Positions 46,635 through 59,100 of a stretch of 64,000 nt of DNA are shown piece after piece. A program made the position numbers and the translations under genes. This stretch comes from Cydia pomonella (lineage: Eukaryota > Arthropoda > Insecta > Lepidoptera > Tortricidae). Under the pieces are notes generated by a model. That model had not been told where the DNA came from and did not search any database. It saw only the letters and a program-made list of their open reading frames with translations. The stretch covers positions 6,076,001 to 6,140,000 of the forward strand of contig NC_084729.1 of the NCBI RefSeq assembly GCF_033807575.1, read 5' to 3'. The stretch's first letter is position 1. Each line of letters starts with the position of its first letter.

Positions 46635-46800
46635 TTTTTATGATACAGGAGGCAAACGAGCAGACAAATTGCTTGATGGTAAGCAATTACCAATGCCCAG
46701 GGACACCTGCAACACCACAGGGGGAAGTGAGCTGCAGGGTCGCCGTCCCTTAATATGGGAGAACGCTCTCTTCTTGAAGGTCGTATCGTGTTTTGTGTTT
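46635..46800. repeat. dispersed repeat R4, copy
   Basis: GGAGGCAAACGAGCAGACAA, GACACCTGCAACACCACAGG and TATGGGAGAACGCTCTCTTC; inverse relative of 14795. Confidence 0.7.
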
Positions 46801-46834
46801 CAGGCTTGTGGGGAAGGGGTTTTGACTAATATCT

Positions 46835-46953
46835 CTAAACTCCTACAAACCTGTACACGTAGAAGTTGTATTGGTTAGTGTCGAGGCGCGAGTAGCCGAA
46901 GCGGGGCAGAGTATTCGCCATCACCCACACTTCGTCATCTGTCACGTGAAGAT
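46835..46953 (-). CDS. yellow-family last exon
   Basis: Acceptor CTTTCAG; DLHVTDDEVWVMANTLPRFG through YNFYVYRFVGV, stop at 46835-46837. The tail after YNF is shorter than usual; splicing at TACAG/GTTTGT to a further exon is possible. Confidence 0.85.
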
Positions 46954-49900
46954 CTGAAAGCACACGAAATCAGGGTCATTCTACAAAAATCTCATTCCCC
47001 TGGCATACCTATTCGCAAATTCCCAAGAGTTGTCGCTTTATTAACATCTCATTTTTGTTGACTGTGTAGCCCGTGTCATGTTTCATCTACAACTATAAGC
47101 GGCTGCTGAGCGGAATCTCCTGGGAATTTGTGAATAGGTAAAGCCAGGGGAATGAGATTGCTGTAGAATGACCCATCAACGAGGTATCGTAGCGAACAGT
47201 AAACAAATATAATACCAATAAATTAGCTAATATCATAATGTCATTGTCTTTATTTGTCCCTAGTTTTCTTCTTAAAATAGCCGAATGTCATATACATGTC
47301 ATTCATGTTAAAAAATCCCAAATGTTAAAAAGTATGTTTCATCAAATGCCAAGTTTTTCTTTTTTAAATATATTAAGTATAAGTTTTAAGCGCAATTTTA
47401 TAACCTTTGCCCTATTTAATAACGGTAATATTTGATAGCTTTCTGATAGATGTAGGTACACAGGTATTTAGGTAGGTAATTTGAGATTTTGGTATTATGA
47501 CACCACCTCGATTTAAAGTTCCGACATTTTATGTTATGTGTGTGTAAATAAATGGCATTCTGGGATTTGTCCGACTTTGACTTTACTCTATTTTAAGATC
47601 TGGAAATTTTTCAATAAAATTTAGGAAGATTAAATTTTACCGGAAGGATAGCTCATTCTAGTGCTGTCTTGAGCCAGCACAGCCACGTTCCCAGGATTGA
47701 GGATGTTGGAGGTCTTCCAGCAGGAGACAGCATTACGGCCAATGTCGGCGAAGAAGATGACGTTGGAGGCGGAGTGGTAGCCATGCATGGTGCATTGGGA
47801 GTCCTCGCCGCGGTTTCCTACCAACTAATAGAAAAAATTTACAATATGATTACATAACGGTTTTTTACACAAATCAATCCAGCCTCACACACACCTCACT
47901 GTAAAGGAGAAAGCCTCGTGTTTTCTACAATTCTTTAAATTTAGATCATGTATCTCGATACTCGAGCGATAAAAATTGAAACACAATATACATTTTAATT
48001 TGATTGTAAATAAATAACGCGGTATATAAAAATTTGAATGTCGCTACCAGGGAAAGGGAAACGTATTACTTATAACTGAATTAAAAAAACGTTCCACGGA
48101 AATTAAATCGACAAGGGACAGAAAAAAATGCCAAGGGAATGAAAAAAATGCCAAGGAAATAATTAAAATGACAAAACGGAAGGGACATGAAATATGTACA
48201 AAAAATCGAGTACAGATTTATTATTCAAAATTTTCATTTCTCACATAATAAGTCTCAAATATGATGAAGCATAAATAACACATATCAAAAGAAAAATAAA
48301 TATTTTCTGTATAAATTACTAGTTACTCACCGAGTACCTCTGGTAATAGTCGCTGGCGCTGCTGGCTGTTCTGTTCCTCAGTACACAAGTGTTTACTGAA
48401 AACTCCTGTAAGTCACGAAAATATTTTACTTCATATAAACAGTTCCGTTACCTACATCATAGAAACGACAAACAAGGGACAGCCTCAACTCTAAATAGAT
48501 ATAAACTAATCTGTGACATATACTGAAACCAGAAACACATCAGACTTGTCAGTAGAAAAGGTTGCGAAATTCAAATTTTCTATGGAAGTCTTCGCGTCTA
48601 CATTATTTAAATTTGCCGCTTTTTTTTTACTGACGAGGTCCACTAATTATTAACAAAGGTAACGGTGCGGTGTGAGAACTAGAAATTCTTCAATCGAGAT
48701 CCTGTTAGAAATACCCCCCACTCATAAAAAAACACAACTTCACCCAGCTCGGCTACCTCTCTCACTAATAGATGACCACCCTAAGGCAGAAATTCTAAAT
48801 ATTATGGTAAAGTTATCAAAATAGTCAGACTTATTATATAGCTTTAGTAGGTATGTAGGTAGGTAAGAGTAGCAATATTACCTCAGTACTGATGAGGGGG
48901 TGGAAATATGCTGTCCTGCAGCCGCTGGGGTCGGGGTCATTCAGCGTGATGCTGAAGATGCCATCGCTCCATTGGAAACGGTGACCTGCATAAAAATAAT
49001 CGATAATAAAAAAGAACTGGCTTCACAAACCAACCGGATTTGCCAACATTTTATGGTCTTCATTTGCAGTACCACTTCACAAAAACGGTGCTTTCCGAGA
49101 GCAAACGCACAAGTTAGTAATACAATAAAATACTTTTTTACTATAAAACCTACATAATGAATGAAAATTGGTAAGTATCTCAGTAGACAAAAATGTAGTA
49201 AAAAAGACATAAACGCGCGGCTATATATTTCTCGCCTACTAACTATTCTGTCATGGAAGTTACCTAAGTAGATATAAACTAAATTTCCGCTCAATAGAGC
49301 ATCGGCAAAAGGTTCCAAGACAAGTGGAGAAAGAATACTCAATATGTTATGAAACGTGTTACAAATACTCGTGAGTGAAACAAAGAGTATCATTGTCTCG
49401 CTTCATAATTACCTGCAATATTTAAATTCCCAGCAGTAGGATTGAAGCTGAAGTAGTTGTGCTGCAGCCTCCAGCTGTCCCGCTCTCGCAGGGAGAACAC
49501 AATGAGGCCAAACGTGGTCAGATCTGGTGCATAAGCGTATGTGTTGGAGCAGTCGCCATTTATGACGTCCACTGTGATTGAGGCTAGTCCTGGAAATGAT
49601 AAACACTCAGTTGAAAGATCTTCTCCTTATACACTATTTACTCGTATAATCCATATTCATTAGCATTGCCATTCAACGTGACAATGCGGCCAGCCTTCTG
49701 GGCACACTTCCCATCGGTAGCGAGCTTGAGGACGTTTTCTATTTATAAGACCCTTATTTAAAATTTACCTTTATCATTAATTTTAAGTTTATTTATAGTC
49801 TATTTACGACCGATCTGGCCTAGTGGGTAGTGACCCTGCCTATGAAGCCGATGGTTCTGGGTTCAAATCCTAGTAAGGGCATTTATTCGTGTGATGAGCA

Positions 49901-50705
49901 CGGATATTTGTTCCTGAGTCATGGGTGTTTTCTAAGTATTTAGGTATTTATAAATATATTTATATATTATATATATCGTTGTCTAAGTACCCTCAACACA
50001 AGCCTTATTGAGCTTACTGTGGGCCTGTTGGACTTAGTCAATGTCCTGTAATATTTATTTATTTATAGAATGGTAAGTATATGTTTTTTGATATCTATAC
50101 ACGTATGAATTTGGGTTCAATTTCAAGCCCACTGATTTCTACTTTTCAGCCAGTAAATTTCTTTGGTTAGTAATTAAGAAATGAAATGTCATGTTTATTG
50201 TAATAAGCTTAATCAAAATAATAACTTGGTCAATTTGTGTAATAATGTCCTATAATATTTATTTATTTATTTATTTATTTATAACCGTGTCGCCACACCG
50301 TACCACTATCTACACTACTAAACGTAATATGCTAATTTTCGCACTAGTGCGGTAAATTAGCACCATATACTGTACTGTAATAGTACATTATGCATGTATC
50401 GTACAACGTTTTACAGTACATATGGCCCTTTAAATGTTCGACACAGTAACGTAATATGCTAATTTTCGCACTAGTGGGGTAAAGTAGCACCATATGTACT
50501 GTAAACCTACCTGCATATGTACTCGTACTGTACCTTTAACGAACGAAAAGATTAACTTACTATATTTTAAAAGTTCCTAAATTCTTACCAGTAGGTGTGT
50601 TCGCAGCTGGCACATCTGAACTCTTGAACGGGTATCTGAGGATCTGGGTGTCTGTCGCCAGATCGAATACGACTATCGCTGGGGGCTGAGCCTGCTGAGG
50701 GTTAT
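46835..50705 (-). CDS. yellow/MRJP-family protein, 3' six exons (5' end outside view)
   Basis: Exons on the minus strand: 50589-50705, 49413-49589, 48882-48985, 48331-48405, 47641-47824, 46835-46953 (776 nt). All GT-AG, phases consistent. Products read in order: PPAIVVFDLATDTQILRYPF; GLASITVDVINGDCSNTYAY and FGLIVFSLRERDSWRL; HRFQWSDGIFSITL and CRTAYFHPLIS; EFSVNTCVLRNRT; LVGNRGEDSQCTMHGYHSAS, VIFFADIGRNAVSCW and MSYPS; DLHVTDDEVWVMANTLPRFG, then YNFYVYRFVGV and stop. These are the conserved blocks of the yellow / major royal jelly family, secreted beta-propeller proteins linked to melanin pathway and cuticle colour. The N-terminal third and signal peptide are not found before 53 kb. Which yellow paralogue it is cannot be told. 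Confidence 0.92.
46972..47174. mobile_element. MITE with GGGTCATTCTACA ends
   Basis: GGGTCATTCTACAAAAATCTCATTCCCCTGG and its near-perfect reverse ending GTAGAATGACCC. In the last intron of the yellow-family gene, 19 bp from the final exon. Confidence 0.88.
47641..47824 (-). CDS. yellow-family exon
   Basis: Acceptor CTATTAG, donor GTAAAAT; phase 0 in, phase 1 out. LVGNRGEDSQCTMHGYHSAS, FFADIGRNAVSCW and ARMSYPS-type end. Confidence 0.93.
48331..48405 (-). CDS. yellow-family exon (75 nt)
   Basis: Acceptor CTTACAG, donor GTGAGT; EFSVNTCVLRNRTASSASDY and YQRYS; phase 0 at both ends. Confidence 0.92.
48882..48985 (-). CDS. yellow-family exon
   Basis: Acceptor TATGCAG, donor GTAATA; HRFQWSDGIFSITLNDPDPS and CRTAYFHPLISTE; phase 1 in, phase 0 out. 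Confidence 0.93.
49413..49589 (-). CDS. yellow-family exon
   Basis: Acceptor TTTCCAG, donor GTAATT; VDVINGDCSNTYAYAPDLTT and FGLIVFSLRERDSWRLQHNY; phase 1 at both ends. Confidence 0.93.
49806..50080 (+). repeat. SINE-1 copy
   Basis: CGATCTGGCCTAGTGGGTAG to ATTTATTTATTTATAG. Slight insertion GGCCTGTT near 50022. In the intron before the exon at 49413. Confidence 0.88.
50222..50283 (+). repeat. SINE-1 3' fragment
   Basis: CTTGGTCAATTTGTGTAATA and the (TTTA)n tail only. Confidence 0.75.
50318..50520. repeat. tandem duplication, unit about 130 bp
   Basis: AACGTAATATGCTAATTTTC followed by GCACTAGTG and TAGCACCATAT occurs at about 50323-50371 and again at about 50451-50500. Confidence 0.8.
50589..50705 (-). 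CDS. yellow-family exon, most 5' one supported
   Basis: Acceptor TTTTCAG, donor GTAAGAAT; NPQQAQPPAIVVFDLATDTQ and LRYPFKSSDVPAANTPT; phase 1 in and out. Confidence 0.9.
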
Positions 50706-50737
50706 CTGAAAATAAGAGGGGAAATAATTACTAAGGG

Positions 50738-50857
50738 CAGTGTTGGCAAACGTCAAATGCAGTTGACCATTACAATTGAACCGTAAACCGTTACGGACTG
50801 TTTCAGTTTACGGTTCAATTGTAATGGTTAATTGCGTTAACGTTTCGTCCAACACTG
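50738..50857. mobile_element. hAT-type palindromic MITE, 120 bp
   Basis: CAGTGTTGG and CCAACACTG ends; flanks ACTAAGGG (50730-50737) and ACTACGGG (50858-50865), an 8-bp duplication with one change. TTTACGGTTCAATTGTAATGG arms. Confidence 0.82.
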
Positions 50858-50944
50858 ACTACGGGAATATAAGTAGGTACGGATCATTCTTTAAATGGTA
50901 AATTTACTGCGTCTGGAGGAAAAAGTGCCTAGCATCAAAACTCG

Positions 50945-51262
50945 TTATTTATTGAAAGCTTTTTTTTTAAGTTGCCCTGTTAGTATGTACATATGTGTAG
51001 GCCAAATCTTGGAAGCAAAATTTGACCCAGTTCCCGATTTACAATTGACCTGATAATTTGAATATTTATGGAAGTCGGGTGACAATGCAAATATTATGGT
51101 ACCATCGAGCTGATCTGATGATGTAGACGGTCGGTAGCCATAGGAACTCTGTGATAAACAACGCAACCTAATTGTGTTGGGGTTTTAGAATTGTCTCGAT
51201 GAATATTAGTTGCCTGTGGAAAGAAAAGTACAGTTAGCGACAAAAATTGTTCCAAAAATATA
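50945..51262. repeat. dispersed repeat R3, longer copy
   Basis: Inverse of 12664-12905, extending through AAGTTGCCCTGTTAGTATGT and GTCAATTGTAAATCGGGAAC-type sequence. Confidence 0.78.
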
Positions 51263-51386
51263 TTTTTTGCCTAAAACTTATTATTTTATGTAGTATTCAT
51301 AAAATATCGTATGGCCGCAACGGGTACCTGTGGGTGTGGATACTTAAAGTCAACTCTTTACTATCTACCTACATACAATAAAGATT

Positions 51387-51760
51387 AAGGCCCTCAGCAT
51401 ACGGCGCGTAAGCGTAATAGATTCAAACAAGTCCGCACACGAAGCGTCGTCGTAGCGTATGAGATTACTGTCGTCATTACGATAAGCGTAACGTAATGCA
51501 GGCGTAATAAACAAAACTTGTGACAAAATCAAACAATAAAAAATCTTCTTCACTTGACGAGAAAGTAAAATCGTCGATACATCCGCCGAAGACGTCTGAC
51601 GCCAGCGACGCCATGATTTCAACTAATAAGATTTCACGCGACACTTAGGCAACGATTGGTGCACAGAATTCTGCGCGTCTCATAGTCGTAACGTGGTCGT
51701 AACGTTTTTACGATACGCTTACGCGACGCTTACACTTACGCTCCGTGGGCTGAGGGCCTT
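51387..51760. mobile_element. MITE with AAGGCCCTCAGC ends
   Basis: Perfect 12-bp inverted ends, with GCGTAAGCGTAA-type words repeated near both ends. The minus-strand frame inside is a by-product. Confidence 0.85.
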
Positions 51761-51764
51761 GTAT

Positions 51765-52415
51765 TTCTAAGAACTTAATAAATGTTGCATTTGTCACACA
51801 CTAGAACTTTTAACTCAGGAGGATACAACGTGTCTCTCCCCTCTGGACATAGATGAATAGGACGTGGCGATAAGGGTATTTCTAACCTATGTACAAAGTC
51901 TCATTCCAAACGCCACAGTATTTATTTATTTATTTTATTTATTTAGGATTACATGCTCTTAAATCTATATGACAATCAGGACCGATGCTTATCTAATTAT
52001 AGGTAACCACATCTTATATAAGTGTCTTCTACCAGTGAACATGCAGTAATCTTGCGGTTAAATTAATTAGTACCAGTACATTATATTAACTAATGCTACT
52101 ATTAACGGAGAAATTAATGATTTACGATTTAATACATCGGAACAGACTGAAAGTAGATACACGGGAATTAAAGAGTATGTCATGTCACTAGTATCATTTT
52201 AATCTTATCGTCATTGTGAATGACTAATGCATGCTGCTATTTATTGATGATGTACCTATTTGAATTAAAAAAAAAATTTATAACGTTTAGCTAATCAAAT
52301 AATTTACCATATTAGAACATTCCTGAGAAGGAACTCTACTCGGGTTTTCGGTCAATGTCCAGAGAGTCAAAGAGAATTAAGTGGGCCAATAGCGCTCACT
52401 CTATACAACGGTCTT
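51765..52415. other. no feature seen
   Basis: AT-rich; (ATTT)n near 51920. No exon of the yellow-family gene could be found here. Confidence 0.4.
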
Positions 52416-52635
52416 GTTACCAAAAATACTATTATTTTCGTAGTCTACATCTAGCGTCAAATAGCGGAACTAATTTTTAACTCCGAATATTATAACCAGA
52501 TTCACGATTAATCTGGTTATAATATTAGCTGAAAATCTTTGAGCATTAGACTTTTTGTTTGCTGCGACATCTATGGTCGAGTAGCAGTACTGAGAGTTCC
52601 GCTACTTGACGCTAGATGTTACGAACGAAACCGGT
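52416..52635. mobile_element. CGTAGTCGACATC MITE, third copy
   Basis: TTTTCGTAGTCTACATCTAG and CTTGACGCTAGATGTTACGA; internal ATTATAACCAGATTCACG is a second small palindrome. Confidence 0.8.
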
Positions 52636-52639
52636 GTGA

Positions 52640-53107
52640 AGTTAGCGGCCAAAGTTATCGGCCAACGATAACCCGACCAAATTAAGAAGTTAACACTATT
52701 AATACGTGTATTTCCATAAAAAAGAGTTTAAGTGGGATATTAATAGGTCAATGGTGAAGCAAAACGTGGGGCTTTATACAATTAATAGCGTATCACGATA
52801 AATTTTACCAACTAGGTATCAAAAATGACTTGAACAGCCACCAACATTACGTACTACACAAGTTAACTATAAACGCATTTAAAGACATAAAGACGCTTCA
52901 AATCTATTATTCACAGAAGATGTTGATTAAATCCTCACATTTACTGTTTACAAAATACACTTACCATGATTATTAGAATTTTTGTTAAAAAAATGTACGG
53001 CCATAAGATTCTAAGCATACAAAACTAAATTAAAACCTTTTCTAGACAGAAAGACATTTTCTAATTGATACCAACAATAAAGAGTTAATTTTTTAAAATA
53101 AAAATGC
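52640..53107. other. left flank of the satellite
   Basis: No gene firmly seen. AAAGACATAAAGACGCTTCAAA near 52880 resembles a monomer segment and may be a decayed outlier. A 40-nt frame on the minus strand at 52965-53004 meets a GTAAGT donor in a phase that fits the exon at 50705 (see findings). Confidence 0.35.
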
Positions 53108-56100
53108 ATTCAGAGCCGACTTTCCTTGCTATATATAGATATTGCAACTGAATAATAGTAAGCGGCGCAAAGATTCTGAAAATATTTTTTTATAAGTTGA
53201 CACAATTCTAGATCATGAAAAGTTATTATTACAACAATGAAAACCGTTAATAAAGAGCTTTTGTCGAAATATTTAAAATCCAAAAAAACGCTTTTCAAAG
53301 TCGATTCCCGAAAAATATCAATTGGCCGAGTCAGCGGCCGAAATCTTCCTGACACAAATCACTACTTTTGACGAACTTCTAGACATTAAGACGCTTTCAA
53401 ACTTACACCAACGTAGGCAGCTATCGTAGGCTTTCATAAAAAGCTTTCCAAACTGACTTTCCTCGCTAACTATAGATATTACAGCTGAAAAATAGTTAGC
53501 GGCGGAACAATTCTGAAAATATTTTTTTAAATGTTGATATATTTCTAGATTTTGCAAAGTAATTATTACATTAATGATAACCGTAAATCGAGAGCTTTTG
53601 TCAAAGCTTTCGAAACCCAATCATATCACTTTTACAATTTATTTCCCAAAAAATATCCATTGGCCACGTTAGCGGCCGAAAGCTTCTTGACACAAATCAT
53701 TACTTTTGACGAACTTGTAGACATTAAGACGCTTTCAAACTTACACCAACGTAGGCAGCTATCAAAGGCTTTCAGAAAAAGCTTGCAAAACCGACTTTCC
53801 TCGCTAACTTTACATATTACAACACAATAATAGTTAGCGGCGGAACGATTCTGAAACAATTTTTTTAAAATATTGATACAATTCCAGATTATGGAAAGTA
53901 ATTATTACATCAAAGAAAACCGTAAATCCAGAGCTTTCGTCAAAGCTTTCGAAACCCAATCGTATCACTTTTCAAAGTTGTTTTCCGAAAAATATCCATT
54001 GGCCGAGTCAGCGGCTGAAAGTTTCTTGACATAAATCAGTGATTTTGATAATCTTCCAGACATTAAGACGCTTAGATACTTACACCAACGTAAGCCGCTA
54101 TCATGGGCTTTCAGAAAAAGCTTTCAGAAACGACTTTCTTCGCTAACTATAGATTATGCAACTGAAAAATAGTTAGCGGCGGAACAATTATGAATATATT
54201 TTTTTAAATGTTGATATATTTCTAGATTATGGAAAGTAATATTTACGTCAATGAAAACCGTAAATCCAGAGCTTTTGTCAAAGCTTTAGAAACCCAATCA
54301 TATCACTTTTAAAATTTGTTTCCCGAAAAATATCCATTGGCCACGTCAGCGGCCGAAAGCTTCTTGACACAAATCACTACTTTTCACGAACTTGTAGACA
54401 TTAAGACGCTTTCAAACTTACACAAACGTAGGCAGCTATTATAGGCTTTCAGAAAAAGCTTTCAAAACCGACTTTCCTCGCTAACTATAGATATTACAGC
54501 TGAAAAATAGTTAGCGGCGGAACAATTCTGAAAATATTTTTTTAAATGTTGATATATTTCTAGATTTTGCAAAGTAATTATTACATTAATGATAACCGTA
54601 AATCGAGAGCTTTTGTCAAAGCTTTCGAAACCCAATCATATCACTTTTACAATTTATTTCCCAAAAATATCCATTGGCCACGTTAGCGGCCGAAAGCTTC
54701 TTGACACAAATCACTACTTTTGACGAACTTGTAGACATTAAGACGCTTTCAAACTTACACCAACGTAGGCAGCTATCATAGGCTTTCAGAAAAAGCTTGC
54801 AAAACCGACTTTCCTCGCTAACTTTACATATTACAACTGAAAAATAGTTAGCGGCGGAACAATTCTGATTTTTTTTTTTAAATGTTGATATATTTCTAGA
54901 TTTCGCAAAGTAGTACATTAATGAAAACCTTAAATCGAGAGCTTTTGTTAAAGCTTTCGAAACCCAATCGTATCACTTTTCAAAGTTGTTTTCCGAAAAA
55001 TATCCATTGGCCGAGTCAGCGGCTGAAAGTTTCTTGACAGAAATCAGTGATTTTGATAATCTTCCAGGCATTAGGACGCTTAGAAACTTACACCAACGTA
55101 AGCCGCTATCATGGGCTCTCAGAAAAAGCTTTCAGAAATGACTTTCTTCGCTAACTATAGATTATGCAACTGAAAAAAAGTTAGTGGTGGAACAATTCTG
55201 AAAATATTTTTTTAAATATTGATATATTTCTCGATTATGGAAAGTAATAATTACGTCAATGAAAACCGTAAATCCAGAGCTTTTGTCAAAGCTATCGAAA
55301 CCCAATCATATCACTTTTAAAACAAATTTCCCGACAAATATCCATTCGCCAAGTCAGCGGCCGAAAACTTCCTGACACAAATCACTACTTTGGACAAACT
55401 TCTAGACATTAAGACGCTTACAAACTTACACTAACGTAGGCCGCTATCATGGGCTTTCAGAAAAAGCTTTCAGAAACGACTTTCTTCGTTAAACTATAGA
55501 TATTGCAACTGAAAAATTGTTAGCGGCGGAACAATTCTGAAAATATTTTTTTTAAACGTTGATATATTTCTAGGTTTATGGCAAGTAATAATTACATTAA
55601 AGAAAACCGTAAATCGAGAGCTTTAGTCAAAGCTTTCGAAACCCAATCATATCACTTTTAAAATTTGTTTCCCGAAAAATATCCATTGGCCACGTCAGCG
55701 GCCGAAAGCTTCTTGACACAAATCACTACTTTTGACGAACTTGTAGACATTAACACGCTTTCAAACTTACACCAACATAGGCAGCTATCATAGGCTTTCA
55801 GAAAAAGCTTTCAAAACCGACTTTCCTCGCTAACTATAGATATTACAACTGAAAACAAGTTAGCGGCGGAACAATTCTGAAAATATTTTTTTAAATGTTG
55901 GTATATTTCTAGATTTTGCAAAGTAATAATTACATTAATGAAAACCGTAAATCGAGAGCTTTTGTCAAAGCTTTCCAAACTTAATCATATCACTTTTACA
56001 ATTTATTTCCCGAAAAATATCCATTGGCCACGTTAGCGGCCGAAAATATCTTGACACAAATCACTACTTTTGACGAACTTGTAGACATTAAGACGCTTTC

Positions 56101-59100
56101 AAACTTACACCAACGTAGGCAGCTATCATAGGCTTTCAGAAAAAGCTTGCTAAACCGACTTTCCTCGCTAACTGTAGATATTACAACTGAAAAATAGTTA
56201 GCGGCGGAACAATTCTGAAAATACTTTTTTAAATGTTGATATATTTCTAGATTTTGCAAAGTAATAATTACATTAATGAAAACCGTTAATCGAGAGCTTT
56301 TGTCAAAGCTTTCGAAACCCAATCATATCACTTTTAAAATTTGTGTCCCGAAAAATATCTATTGGCCGAGTAAGCGGCTGAAAGTTTCTTGACAGAAATC
56401 AGTGATTTTGATAAGCTTCCAGACTTAAAGACGCTTAGAAACTTACACCAACGTAAGCCGCTATCATGAGCTTTCAGAAAAAGCTTTCAGAAACGACTTT
56501 CTCCGCTAACTATAGATTATGCAACTGAAAAATAGTTAGCGGCGGAACAATTCTGAAAATGTTTTTTTTTAATGTTGATATATTTCTCGATTATGGAAAG
56601 TAATAATTACGTCAATGAAAACCGTAAGTCCAGAGCTTTTGTCAAAGCTTTCAAAACCCAATCATATCACTTTTAAAACAAATTTCCCGACAAGTATTCA
56701 TTGGCCGAGTCAGCGGCCGAAAACTTCCTGACACAAATCACTATTTTGGACAAACTTCTAGACATTAAGACGCTTACAAACTTACACTAACGTAGGCCGC
56801 TATCATGGGCTTTCAGAATTGACTTTCTTCGTTAACTATAGATATTGCAACTGAAAAATAGTTAGCGGCGGAACAATTCTGAAAATATTTTTTTAAACGT
56901 TGATATATTTCTAGGTTTATGGCAAGTAATAATTACATTAATGAAAACCGTAAATCGAGAGCTTTTGTCAAAGCTTTCGAAACCCAATCATATCACTTTT
57001 AAAATTTGTTTCCCGAAAAATATCCATTGGCCACGTCAGCGGCCGAAAGCTTCTTGACACAAATCACTACTTTTGACAAACTTGTAGACATTAAGACGCT
57101 TTCAAACTTACACAAACGTAGGTAGCTATCATAGGCTTTCAGAAAAAGCTTTCAAAACCGACTTTCCTCGCTAACTATAGATATTACAGCTGAAAAATAG
57201 TTAGTGGCGGAACAATTCTGAAAATATTTTTTTAAATGTTGATATATTTCTAGATTTTGCAAAGTAATTATTACATTAATGATAACCGTAAATCGAGAGC
57301 TTTTGTCAAAGCTTTCGAAACCCAATCATATCACTTTTACAATTTATTTCCCAAAAAATATCCATTGGCCACGTTAGCGGCCGAAAGCTTCTTGACACAA
57401 ATCACTACTTTTGACGAACTTGTAGACATTAAGACGCTTTCAAACTTACACCAACGTAGGCAGCTATTATAGGCTTTCAGAAAAAGCTTGCAAAACCGAC
57501 TTTCCTCGCTAACTTTACATATTACAACTGAAAAATAGTTAGCGGCGGAACAAATCTGTTTTTTTTTTTTAAATGTTGATATATTTCTAGATTTTGCAAA
57601 GTAGCACATTAATGAAAACCTTAAATCGAGAGCTTTTGTCAAAGCTTTCGAAACCCAATCATATCACTTTTCAAAGTTGTTTTCCGAAAAATATCCATTG
57701 GCCGAGTCAGCGGCTGAAAGTTTCTTGACAGAAATCAGTGATTTTGATAATCTTCCAGGCATTAGGACGCTTAGAAACTTACACCAACGTAAGCCGCTAT
57801 CATGGGCTCTCAGAAAAAGCTTTCAGAAATGACTTTCTTCGCTAACTATAGATTATGCAACTAAAAATAGTTAGTGGTGGAACAATTCTGAAAATATTTT
57901 TTTAAATGTTGATATATTTCTCGATTATGGAAAGTAATAATTACGTCAATGAAAACCGTAAATCCAGAGCTTTTGTCAAAGCTTTCGAAACCCAATCATA
58001 TCACTTTTAAAATTTGTTTCCCGAAAAATATCCATTGGCCACGTCAGCGGCCGAAAGCTTCTTGACACAAATCACTACTTTTGACGAACTTGTAGACATT
58101 AAGACGCTTTCAAACTTACACAAACGTAGGCAGCTATTATAGGCTTTCAGAAAAAGCTTTCAAAACCGACTTTCCTCGCTAACTATAGATATTACAGCTG
58201 AAAAATAGTTAGCGGCGGAACAATTCTGAAAATATTTTTTTAAATGTTGATATATTTCTAGATTTTGCAAAGTAATTATTACATTAATGATAACCGTAAA
58301 TCGAGAGCTTTTGTCAAAGCTTTCGAAACCCAATCATATCACTTTTACAATTTATTTCCCGACAAATATCCATTCGCCGAGTCAGCGGCCGAAAACTTCC
58401 TGACACAAATCACTACTTTGGACAAACTTCTAGACATTAAGACGCTTACAAACTTACAATAACGTAGGCCGCTATCATGGGCTTTCAGAAAAAGCTTTCA
58501 GAAACGACTTTCTTCGTTAACTATAGATATTGCAACTGAAAAATTGTTAGCGGCGGAACAATTCTGAAAATATTTTTTTAAACGTTGATATATTTCTAGG
58601 TTTATGGCAAGTAATAATAACATTACAGAAAACCGTAAATCGAGAGCTTTTGTCAAAGCTTTCGAAACCCAATCATATCACTTTTAAAATTTGTTTCCCG
58701 AAAAATATCCATTGGCCACGTCAGCGGGCGAAAGCTTCTTGACACAAATCACTACTTTTGACGAACTTGTAGACATTAACACGCTTTCAAACTTATACCA
58801 ACGTAGGCAGCTATCATAGGCTTTCAGAAAAAGCTTTCAAAACCGACTTTCCTCGCTAACTATAGATATTACAACTGAAAAATTGTTAGCGGCGGAACAA
58901 TTCTGAAAATATTTTTTTAAATGTTGGTATATTTCTAGATTTTGCAAAGTAATAATTACATTAATGAAAACCGTAAATCGAGAGCTGTTGTCAAAGCTTT
59001 CCAAACTTAATCATATCACTTTAACAATTTATTTCCCGAAAAATATACATTGGCCACGTTAGCGGCCGAAAGTATCTTGACACAAATCACAACTTTTGAC

